This document shows, piece by piece, positions 1 through 5,014 of a DNA stretch of 5,014 bases (position 1 is the stretch's first letter; each line of letters opens with the position of its first letter). The notes under the pieces were generated by a model. That model had not been told where the DNA came from. It worked only from the letters and a program-made list of their open reading frames with translations, and searched no databases. A program made the translations under genes and the position numbers. Source of the DNA: Chloroflexota bacterium (lineage in GTDB: Bacteria > Chloroflexota > Limnocylindria > QHBO01); contig JACDHU010000152.1 in assembly GCA_013820865.1 (NCBI GenBank), positions 1 through 5,014 on the forward strand, read 5' to 3'.

Positions 1-1193
1 AATCCGAACGAGTTGGTCAGCGCCGCTTCAATCGTTGACTCGCGCGCGTCGGTGAGCAGGTTGAGCCGGATGGTCGGATCAGGATCGACAAGGTTGCAGG
101 TGCCGGGTAGGACGCCTCGGTCGATCGCCAGGGCGGTGATGGCTGCTTCCACCGCGCCCGATGCGCCGAGCGCGTGCCCGTATAGCCCTTTCGTGCCCGA
201 GACCGGAATCTCCTCGGCCAGAACGCCGAAGGCGGCCGCGATGGCGCGGGCCTCGGCCGGCTCATTGAGCGGCGTGCTTGAGCCGTGGGCGTTGATGTAG
301 CCGATGCGTTCGGGCGCAATGCCACCGTCCTCGAGCGCCGCGCGAATGGCACGGGTTGCCTCGCGGCCGTCCGGTCGCGGCGCGGTCATGTGATACGCGT
401 CGTTGCTGGCCCCGAATCCGAGCACCTCGGCGATGATGCGGGCGCCGCGCCGCTGTGCCGCGGCGCGCTCCTCGAGCACGAGCACCGCCGCCGCCTCGCC
501 CATCACGAAGCCATCTCGGTCGCGATCGAAGGGCCGCGAAGCGCTCGACGGATCGTCGTTGCGTTGGGACAGGACGTGGATGAGCGCGAATGCGCCAAAT
601 GTGAGCGGCGCCAGGGGTGCCTCGGCGCCGCCGGCCAGGGCAATGTCAACGGTTCCGTCGCGAATGGCGTGGAATGCCTGGCCGATGGCCACAGATCCGG
701 ATGCGCAGGAGTTTGCGTTGCCGACCGCCGGTCCGGTCAGCCCGAGGTCGAGGGCGACATTGCTCGCCCCCGCTCCGCCGAAGACGGCAAGCGCGAGGGT
801 CGGGGCGACGCCACGTACGCCGCGTGCCACGTACCCGGCATGTTGCTCCTCGCCGTAGGCGACACCACCCAGCGCGGAGCCGATCCAGACCCCGGCCCGA
901 CCGGGATCGCCGTCGCGCGGCACAAGCTCCGCGTGCTCAGTCGCCATTCGCGCCGCGCCCACCGCGAGGGCGCTGAACCGATCCAACCGTCGGGCGCGGC
1001 GCACGTCGAGGAACTGCTCCGGATCGAAGTCGTTGATCTGCGCGCCGACTCGTGACGGGAATGCGGAGGCGTCGAAGCGGTCGATCTCGCGGACGGCGGA
1101 ACGGTTGGCCATGACTCCGGACCAGAGCCCTTCGGCGCCGTGGCCGATCGGCGTGATGGCACCGATTCCGGTGATCACCACCCGTCGCTTCAT
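1..1193 (-). CDS. FabF-like beta-ketoacyl-ACP synthase (KAS II family), 3' end cut by window edge
   Basis: Condensing enzyme of the thiolase fold, expected to join an acyl group to malonyl-ACP by decarboxylative Claisen condensation in the cytoplasm. The reading frame is open from the ATG at 1193 to the left edge (397 codons seen). It starts MKRRVVITGIGAITPIG, the standard FabF opening. The catalytic residues fall at the E. coli FabF numbers: Cys163 in NSCASGS, His303 in NAHGSSTPLNE, Lys335 and His340 in GTKGLYGHALGASGA. The visible part ends TNSFG, just before the usual GFGG loop, so only about 15-20 residues are missing. The start lies in an ATGA overlap with the upstream START-domain gene, with GGAGG 3 nt before it. 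The motifs around Cys163 and Lys335 differ from typical housekeeping FabF (TACATG, KSMTGH), and the gene sits with tailoring enzymes. I therefore infer a pathway-specific paralogue rather than the main fatty-acid enzyme. The family is certain; the exact substrate is unknown. Confidence 0.95.
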   Translation of the reverse strand, partial: MKRRVVITGIGAITPIGHGAEGLWSGVMANRSAVREIDRFDASAFPSRVGAQINDFDPEQFLDVRRARRLDRFSALAVGAARMATEHAELVPRDGDPGRAGVWIGSALGGVAYGEEQHAGYVARGVRGVAPTLALAVFGGAGASNVALDLGLTGPAVGNANSCASGSVAIGQAFHAIRDGTVDIALAGGAEAPLAPLTFGAFALIHVLSQRNDDPSSASRPFDRDRDGFVMGEAAAVLVLEERAAAQRRGARIIAEVLGFGASNDAYHMTAPRPDGREATRAIRAALEDGGIAPERIGYINAHGSSTPLNEPAEARAIAAAFGVLAEEIPVSGTKGLYGHALGASGAVEAAITALAIDRGVLPGTCNLVDPDPTIRLNLLTDARESTIEAALTNSFG

Positions 1194-1636
1194 TGGCCTC
1201 CAGCCTCGGCCAATTGTTTGACGCGACGGAGCGTCCGCCCGGCGATGGCCTCGATGAACTGCGGGCCGATGACGTGACGCGCGGCGAAGTCGCCGATGAG
1301 CGGCCAGCCCAGCTCGAGCCGGTGCTCGATGCTCACATCGGTCGATCCGGCATGCTTCTCGAAGCGCCACGCGACCCACATGCCCTTCGTCACGCCGCCG
1401 GTGTGGACGAACTCGATCCGTCCCTCGTCGGGGAGCGGTCGCAGGATGGCCTCCCACTTCACCGGGATCGGTCCGCGGCGCGCGCCCATGGCGAAACGAC
1501 GTTCGCCCTCGACATCGGCCAGGCGACGAACGTAGCGGTAGTGCGGCAGGATCTCCGGCCAGCGCTCGACGTCAGCGGCCATCGCGAAAATGCGCTCCGC
1601 CGGCGCGTGTATGACGAGATGGATCCGACTGTTCAT
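1190..1636 (-). CDS. START/SRPBCC-domain protein (polyketide cyclase/dehydrase-like)
   Basis: A 148-residue single-domain protein of the helix-grip (SRPBCC) fold, which forms a hydrophobic cavity for lipids, quinones or polyketide intermediates. What is seen: an N-terminal strand with the HAPAERIFAMAADVERWPE pattern (residues 10-28), typical of Polyketide_cyc2/COQ10-like proteins, followed by ILPHYR. Alternating strands rich in charged and aromatic residues follow, and a long C-terminal helix (about 127-143, FIEAIAGRTLRRVKQLA) that would close the cavity. No signal peptide is visible. The ATG at 1636 overlaps the stop of the flavoprotein gene (ATGA), and its own TGA overlaps the start of the condensing enzyme. 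The frame stays open further upstream, but that stretch lies inside the flavoprotein gene and does not look like this family. There is no clear Shine-Dalgarno, so translation probably depends on coupling. It could be an aromatase/cyclase or a binding protein for the pathway product; the sequence does not decide. Confidence 0.88.
   Translation of the reverse strand: MNSRIHLVIHAPAERIFAMAADVERWPEILPHYRYVRRLADVEGERRFAMGARRGPIPVKWEAILRPLPDEGRIEFVHTGGVTKGMWVAWRFEKHAGSTDVSIEHRLELGWPLIGDFAARHVIGPQFIEAIAGRTLRRVKQLAEAGGQ
1197..1201 (-). promoter_or_regulatory. Shine-Dalgarno GGAGG for the FabF-like gene
   Basis: Perfect GGAGG on the minus strand, inside the last codons of the START-domain gene and only 3 nt before the ATG at 1193. 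The spacing is shorter than usual. With the ATGA overlap it supports this start by re-initiation or coupling. Confidence 0.5.
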
Positions 1637-2808
1637 GGCGACAGCATGTCCCAGATCGCGCGCGGCGTCAGCGCGTCGGTTGCGGGACGACAATCTCCGA
1701 GCGCCGATCCCAGCTTCAGCGCAGCTGCCGGACGGGATTCGAGGCGCGCCGCGGCCAGCTCCATCAGCCCGGGCGCGGCCAGGGCACCCTGCACCGCCCA
1801 GCTCAATGCCGCCTTGGCGGTGAACGCGGCCCGACGCTCGCGGCGGTACGCGTTCGGGACGTCCCGGACGCCGAGCAATGCGGCCGCGGCGGCGCGTGAT
1901 GAGCGCAGCGCGCGATGGATGCCTTCGCCGGTGAACGGGTCGACGAACCCGGCAGCATCCCCGATGAGCATCCACCCTGGCCCCGCGACGCGCTCCACGC
2001 GATGCCCGATGGGTGAGGCTCCACGGATCGGGGAGATGCGCTGTGCGCCGCGGAGACGCTCAGCCACGGCCGGAAGTCCTGCGATGGCATCTTCAAAGCG
2101 CTGCCGGCTGCCGCCTCGCGATGTCTCGAACGGAAGTGCCATTCCCACGTTCAGCTCGCCGCCGGGGGTCGGCGCCAGGCCGACGTACCATCCGCGTCCG
2201 ACGTGCATCTCTCCATGATCGGTCAGCGCCTTAACGCCGGTATAGTGGGCCACCAGCCCGAGGCGGCGCGGAAAGGCCACCGAGCGATCGACGCCAAGCA
2301 TTCGAGCGACGGTCGAGCGCGCGCCATCGGCTCCGACCACGTGATTCGCACGAATCACCTCCTCTGATCCGCTGCGCAGGTCACGGACGACGGCTCCATG
2401 GACGCGACCCGCGCGATGAACCAGGCGCATGAGGCGGGTGCGCTCACGCAGGTCGGCGCCCGAATCGCCGGCATGACGCGCCAGTCGCTCGTCGAAGCTG
2501 CGACGGCTGAGTCCCCAGGCGCTTCGAGGTCCGCGACGGCCCGCGTAGGAAATGCGCGCGGTCCTCTCACCAACGCGCAGATCCATGCCTCGCAACGGGA
2601 CGGCCGTGTCCCGCCACGCTTCAGGCGCCAGGCCGATCCGTGCCAGCTCTTCGACGATGCGTGGGCTGGCGTACTCCGCGCACGCCTTCGGGCGCGGGTG
2701 TTCGGCTGCGTCAATCAAGATGACGGACGCGCCGGCGGCGGCCAGCGCCGCGGCAAGGGACGAGCCCGCTGGCCCTGCGCCGACGATCAACACGTCAACG
2801 TGCTTCAT
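1633..2808 (-). CDS. FAD-dependent oxidoreductase, geranylgeranyl reductase / FixC-like family
   Basis: A 391-residue flavoprotein, near the usual length for this group (FixC, geranylgeranyl reductase, PHBH-type hydroxylases). It shows the FAD dinucleotide-binding motif GAGPAG at residues 10-15, with Asp33 at the end of the second strand. A PRPKACAEY segment (38-46) corresponds to the PRxKxCG region of the family. VVGADGARS (157-165) is the conserved GD motif, and GDAAGFVDPFTGEGI (283-297) is the second FAD-contacting motif. No N-terminal signal or clear membrane helix is seen. The chosen ATG at 2808 places the Rossmann motif at the very N-terminus and has GGAG 5 nt upstream. It overlaps the methyltransferase stop (ATGA), and its TGA overlaps the next gene. 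It should hydroxylate or reduce a hydrophobic substrate. The methyltransferase and cyclase neighbours suggest ring hydroxylation or double-bond reduction of an acyl or aromatic intermediate, which is inference. Confidence 0.92.
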   Translation of the reverse strand: MKHVDVLIVGAGPAGSSLAAALAAAGASVILIDAAEHPRPKACAEYASPRIVEELARIGLAPEAWRDTAVPLRGMDLRVGERTARISYAGRRGPRSAWGLSRRSFDERLARHAGDSGADLRERTRLMRLVHRAGRVHGAVVRDLRSGSEEVIRANHVVGADGARSTVARMLGVDRSVAFPRRLGLVAHYTGVKALTDHGEMHVGRGWYVGLAPTPGGELNVGMALPFETSRGGSRQRFEDAIAGLPAVAERLRGAQRISPIRGASPIGHRVERVAGPGWMLIGDAAGFVDPFTGEGIHRALRSSRAAAAALLGVRDVPNAYRRERRAAFTAKAALSWAVQGALAAPGLMELAAARLESRPAAALKLGSALGDCRPATDALTPRAIWDMLSP

Positions 2809-3515
2809 GCGGGCTCCGACACGGCGGCGGTCACGACGCGCGGCAGCCAGGCCGGGGAACGGTGACGTACCACGAGCCCGGCCCGCGCCAGGAGGCTGTC
2901 GAGCTCGGCGATGGTGTACGCGCGCCGCGCGGAGAGCAGGCCGTCGTGGCGGGTTGTCCGGCATCGGCCCAGCAGGGCCACGCTGACGCCGGTTGCCAGC
3001 AGCGGCAACCAACCGCGTCGCAGATCGTTGATGACGACGCCGATGCGCGCCACGCGACGCAGCTCGCTCAGGTGCGCGACCGCGACCACGGGGTCGAGAT
3101 GGTGGATCAGGAGCGATGCGTGTGCGACGTCGAACGAACCTGCCTCGAACGGCAGCAGGCCCCCATCGCCGTCCACGATCTCGACGCGCGGCTCATGCGC
3201 CGTGGCACGACGCGCGAAGGCGAGCACGTCGGGATCATGGTCCAGCGCGGCCACGGACCAGCCGAGTCGCGCGAAGGCGAGCGGCAAGTCCGCGCCGCCG
3301 GTTCCCACGTCCAGCACGCGAGCACCGTCCCGACCACCGAGCAACTGACGGATGACCGCGATACTGGCGCCACGCCCTCCCGGAAGGCGATTGAGGCGCG
3401 CCAGGTCGGCGAGGTTCGTCGCGAGCTCCGGACCGCGGACCAGCCCGCGGTCCAGCAGCTCGAGGTCGCGCGATCGGTCGGCCAGCGGCAGCCTCATCGG
3501 CCGCGCGTCATGCAT
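2805..3515 (-). CDS. Class I SAM-dependent methyltransferase
   Basis: A 236-residue Rossmann-fold methyltransferase, a usual length for the UbiE/Methyltransf_11-like group. Motif I is VLDVGTGGADLP (67-78, with D69, G71 and G73). The acidic residue binding the SAM ribose is Asp92 in ALDHD. The post-II motif VDGDGGLLPF (114-123) is followed by SFDVAHASLLIHHL (127-140), which carries the typical LHH-like pair. The N-terminal part (18-46, ELLD...LARLNRLPGG) and the later INDLRRGW and RHDGLLSARRAYTIAELDSLL segments recall methyltransferases found beside type III polyketide synthases; that is a memory-based comparison. First gene of the minus operon; its TGA overlaps the flavoprotein start (ATGA). 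An in-frame TGA lies two codons upstream of the ATG at 3515, so this is the longest possible start. Met7 (3497) is an alternative. No clear Shine-Dalgarno precedes either. The substrate is unknown, with C- or O-methylation of the operon's product likely. Confidence 0.92.
   Translation of the reverse strand: MHDARPMRLPLADRSRDLELLDRGLVRGPELATNLADLARLNRLPGGRGASIAVIRQLLGGRDGARVLDVGTGGADLPLAFARLGWSVAALDHDPDVLAFARRATAHEPRVEIVDGDGGLLPFEAGSFDVAHASLLIHHLDPVVAVAHLSELRRVARIGVVINDLRRGWLPLLATGVSVALLGRCRTTRHDGLLSARRAYTIAELDSLLARAGLVVRHRSPAWLPRVVTAAVSEPA
2814..2817 (-). promoter_or_regulatory. Shine-Dalgarno GGAG for the flavoprotein gene
   Basis: GGAG lies 5 nt before the ATG at 2808, within the end of the methyltransferase gene. 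This start also places GAGPAG at residue 10, so the site and the domain position agree against the longer upstream reading frame. Confidence 0.5.
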
Positions 3516-3532
3516 TCGTCACGTCGCGCACG

Positions 3533-3538
3533 TACTCT
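3533..3538 (+). promoter_or_regulatory. Probable -10 element (TACTCT) of a leaderless promoter for the thioredoxin lipoprotein
   Basis: TACTCT fits the TANNNT form of a -10 hexamer and ends exactly 7 nt before the ATG at 3546. A start point at the usual distance would fall on or next to the A of the ATG, giving a leaderless mRNA. There is no Shine-Dalgarno before this ATG and no clear -35. The same arrangement is seen before trxB at 4868. Confidence 0.45.
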
Positions 3539-3545
3539 TTCAACC

Positions 3546-4172
3546 ATGTCCATGCGTCCGATCACCCTTGTTGCGTTGCTGGCACTCGCCATGGCGGCTG
3601 GTGCATGTTCCTCGCCGCCGGCCGATTCGGCAACGAGCGACGCGCCAGTGACGTCCGTGCCCACATCGGAACCTACGATGGCGAGCACGCCAACGGATGA
3701 GCCGGCCGGCTCATCGGCCCCGTCAATGGCCCCCACCGCGGTGGATGATCCGCTGCTGACCGCCGAGCTCGTGGACGTGCGCACCGGGGAGACCTTCACT
3801 CTCGCCGAGCTGGCCGCGGACGGGCCGGTGATCGTGGAGACCATGGCGATCTGGTGCACGAACTGCAAGTCCCAGATGAACGAAGTGACGGCCGCGCACG
3901 AGCTGGCCGACTTCCACTCGGTGTCGATCGACGTCGACCCGACAGAGATCGACGAAGACCTCGTGGCATATGCCGCCCGCGAGGGCTTCGATTGGCCCTT
4001 TGTCCTCGCCGATGCCGAACTCGCGACCCTGTTGCGCGATCGGTTCGGAACGGCCGTCCTCAATCCGCCGGGTATGCCGAAGTTCTTCATCCGAACCGAT
4101 GGCAGCGTCGAGCTCCTGCCGCTCGGCGACCTGCTGTCGGCCGACGAGATCGCCGCCGTCATCGAAGGCTGA
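3546..4172 (+). CDS. Secreted thioredoxin-fold lipoprotein (TlpA/DsbD-gamma-like disulfide reductase)
   Basis: A 208-residue exported thiol-disulfide protein. Residues 1-20 are a lipoprotein signal peptide: MSMR, a hydrophobic core (LVALLALAMAA) and the lipobox AGAC with lipidated Cys21. Residues 22-70 are a Ser/Thr/Pro/Ala-rich flexible linker that would hold the domain away from the membrane. The thioredoxin domain spans about 72-208, with active site W103-C104-T105-N106-C107-K108 and the cis-proline Pro178 in PPGMPKFF. Asp-rich SIDVDPTEIDED follows the second strand. The ATG at 3546 is chosen because it gives a complete signal peptide and lies 7 nt after a -10-like TACTCT; Met3 (3552) is an alternative. 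The frame is open much further upstream, but that part is antisense to the methyltransferase. CcdA follows 7 nt downstream and is its likely electron donor. It may reduce apocytochrome c or other exported cysteines; the client is unknown. Confidence 0.93.
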   Translation: MSMRPITLVALLALAMAAGACSSPPADSATSDAPVTSVPTSEPTMASTPTDEPAGSSAPSMAPTAVDDPLLTAELVDVRTGETFTLAELAADGPVIVETMAIWCTNCKSQMNEVTAAHELADFHSVSIDVDPTEIDEDLVAYAAREGFDWPFVLADAELATLLRDRFGTAVLNPPGMPKFFIRTDGSVELLPLGDLLSADEIAAVIEG

Positions 4173-4179
4173 TCGACGC

Positions 4180-4854
4180 GTGGGCGAGTTGGCTGGCGCG
4201 GTGGCGCTGGGCATCGGTGCGACGATCACGCCGTGCATCCTGCCGCTGTATCCCGCCTTTCTGGCCTACCTGACCGGGGAAGCGATTGCCGGTCGGAGCG
4301 GGCCGGGCCTTCCTCCAGTTGCGGCCGCGGCGCTGGTATGGGCCGGAGTCGTCATCGGCATGGTGCTCATCGGTGCCATATTCGCGCTGCTGTCGGTCTC
4401 GCTCAGCCGATTCATCGGCATCGTGCTGCCGATCGCCGACCTCGTGCTCATCACGCTGGGCGTGCTGTTGCTGTTCGGTCGTAATCCGTTCGCCCGTCTG
4501 CCCCAGATGGCGCCGTCTGCGCTGGGTCGCGGCGGGCCGGCACTCGGTGCGTTCACCTATGGCCTCCTGTTTGCGCCGATCGCACTGCCCTGCTCGGGGC
4601 CATTTCTGATCGGCATCTTCGCGTTCAGCCTGACCATCGGTGACGTCGCCGACCAGCTGCTGTTCTTCCTGGCCTTCGGCTTCGGCTTCGGATTGCCGCT
4701 CTTCGTGCTCGGTCTGCTCGGTCAGGCACGCGGACGGGACCTGGCGCGCCTGCTGATCCGGTTCGAGCGACCGCTTCAGGTGGTGATCGGCGTTGCGCTG
4801 ATCGCGGTCGGGGTGTGGGATCTGTCTGTCAACCTGCCGGCGTTGCTCGGCTGA
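4180..4854 (+). CDS. ccdA: CcdA/DsbD-type transmembrane thiol-disulfide electron carrier
   Basis: A 224-residue polytopic membrane protein of normal CcdA length. It passes reducing equivalents from cytoplasmic thioredoxin to thioredoxin-like proteins outside. Six hydrophobic segments are visible, at about 4-31, 47-73, 78-100, 120-150, 159-181 and 198-217. The redox cysteine pair is Cys19 in TITPCILPLYPAFLAYLTG (matching the family's SPCxLPLxPAYLxYLxG) in helix 1, and Cys138 in ALPCSGPFLIG in helix 4. The start is GTG at 4180, 7 nt after the lipoprotein stop, with GAAGG 11 nt upstream. Longer in-frame starts lie inside the lipoprotein gene and would add a non-membrane, arginine/serine-rich stretch, so they are rejected. 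The direct neighbour is its probable partner and the two are likely co-transcribed. The serine of the first SPC motif is threonine here, which is a mild variation. Confidence 0.93.
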   Translation: MGELAGAVALGIGATITPCILPLYPAFLAYLTGEAIAGRSGPGLPPVAAAALVWAGVVIGMVLIGAIFALLSVSLSRFIGIVLPIADLVLITLGVLLLFGRNPFARLPQMAPSALGRGGPALGAFTYGLLFAPIALPCSGPFLIGIFAFSLTIGDVADQLLFFLAFGFGFGLPLFVLGLLGQARGRDLARLLIRFERPLQVVIGVALIAVGVWDLSVNLPALLG

Positions 4855-4867
4855 TCGGTGCTAGCAG

Positions 4868-4873
4868 TACACT
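4868..4873 (+). promoter_or_regulatory. Probable -10 element (TACACT) of a leaderless promoter for trxB
   Basis: TACACT in the 26-bp gap after ccdA matches TANNNT and ends exactly 7 nt before the trxB ATG at 4881. No Shine-Dalgarno is present. A weak TTGCTC at 4843-4848 could serve as a -35, but its spacing of 19 is long. This suggests trxB has its own leaderless start besides any read-through from ccdA. Confidence 0.45.
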
Positions 4874-4880
4874 TGAGTCG

Positions 4881-5014
4881 ATGACTGCCACCGTTCCCCC
4901 GACCACCGACGCTCGCCCCCACGACCACACCGATACCGCCCACCGCAAGGTGGTGATCATCGGTTCAGGGCCTGCCGGCCTGACGGCCGCCATCTACGCG
5001 GCCCGCGCCAACCT
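4881..5014 (+). CDS. trxB: Thioredoxin reductase (NADPH), N-terminal part, cut by window edge
   Basis: The first 44 codons of a flavoprotein. After 22 hydrophilic residues (Thr/Pro/His/Asp-rich) it reads KVVIIGSGPAGLTAAIYAAR (23-42) followed by AN. This is the FAD-binding GxGPAG motif (G28, G30, G33) and first helix in the form typical of TrxB. TrxB reduces thioredoxin with NADPH in the cytoplasm, and reduced thioredoxin would feed CcdA just upstream. The NADPH-binding domain and the CxxC active site lie beyond the right edge, so another member of the same pyridine-nucleotide disulfide reductase family cannot be fully excluded. The start at 4881 agrees with the 7-nt spacing from the TACACT hexamer. 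The 22-residue leader is longer than in E. coli TrxB, where the motif lies near residue 10, and looks like a disordered tail rather than a signal peptide. Confidence 0.93.
   Translation, partial: MTATVPPTTDARPHDHTDTAHRKVVIIGSGPAGLTAAIYAARAN

Noticed and set aside
285..1055. 256-codon open frame on the plus strand
   Set aside because: Lies wholly antisense to the FabF-like gene, whose catalytic residues are all in place; GC-rich DNA gives long antisense frames and this protein shows no domain pattern.
1637..1975. N-terminal extension of the START-domain frame
   Set aside because: Overlaps the flavoprotein gene and reads as Arg/Pro-rich sequence without domain features; the ATGA overlap at 1633-1636 marks the start.
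1193..2218. 341-codon open frame on the plus strand
   Set aside because: Antisense to the START-domain and flavoprotein genes, low-complexity Arg/Ser/Ala/Pro composition, no recognisable motif.
2809..3012. N-terminal extension of the flavoprotein frame
   Set aside because: Overlaps the methyltransferase gene; the ATG at 2808 has GGAG upstream and puts the FAD motif at residue 10, as in the family.
2862..3545. Long upstream extension of the lipoprotein reading frame
   Set aside because: Antisense to the methyltransferase; starting at 3546 gives a proper lipoprotein signal peptide at the N-terminus and a -10-like site.
3970..4179. Upstream extension of the CcdA frame inside the lipoprotein gene
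   Set aside because: Would add about 70 Ser/Arg/Pro-rich residues before the first membrane helix, unlike CcdA; GTG at 4180 fits the family.
4855..4880. Possible terminator between ccdA and trxB
   Set aside because: The 26-bp gap has no convincing stem-loop and no T-run; a promoter-like TACACT is the better reading.

Overview
The window is GC-rich bacterial DNA (roughly two thirds G+C by eye), coding almost throughout and without mobile elements, RNA genes or CRISPR. It holds two divergent gene sets separated by only about 30 bp (3516-3545). The codon use, the alanine/arginine-rich proteins and the apparent leaderless promoters suggest a high-GC Chloroflexota-like or Actinomycetota-like organism. 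This is an inference from style, since no marker gene is present.

Left set, minus strand (3515 down to the left edge): four genes run class I SAM-dependent methyltransferase, FAD-dependent oxidoreductase (geranylgeranyl-reductase / FixC / aromatic hydroxylase type), START/SRPBCC cyclase-like protein, then a FabF-type beta-ketoacyl-ACP synthase cut by the left edge. All three junctions are the same 4-base ATGA overlap, so this is one translationally coupled operon. A condensing enzyme, a cyclase-like protein, a flavoprotein and a methyltransferase together look like a small pathway that builds and tailors a fatty-acyl or polyketide product, perhaps an alkylresorcinol- or quinone-like lipid. 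No product can be read from the sequence. An acyl carrier protein, a type III polyketide synthase or further enzymes might lie beyond the left edge.

Right set, plus strand (3546 to the right edge): a secreted thioredoxin-fold lipoprotein with a WCTNC active site, a CcdA/DsbD-type six-helix membrane electron carrier, and the start of a thioredoxin reductase (TrxB) cut by the right edge. Together they fit an electron relay from NADPH through TrxB and a cytoplasmic thioredoxin, across the membrane by CcdA, to the lipoprotein outside. Both the lipoprotein and trxB have a TACNCT hexamer exactly 7 nt before the ATG, which suggests that both are transcribed as leaderless mRNAs.

No wholly new system is evident. 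The most interesting points are the tightly coupled biosynthetic operon, its divergent condensing enzyme, and the matching pair of leaderless-type promoters.
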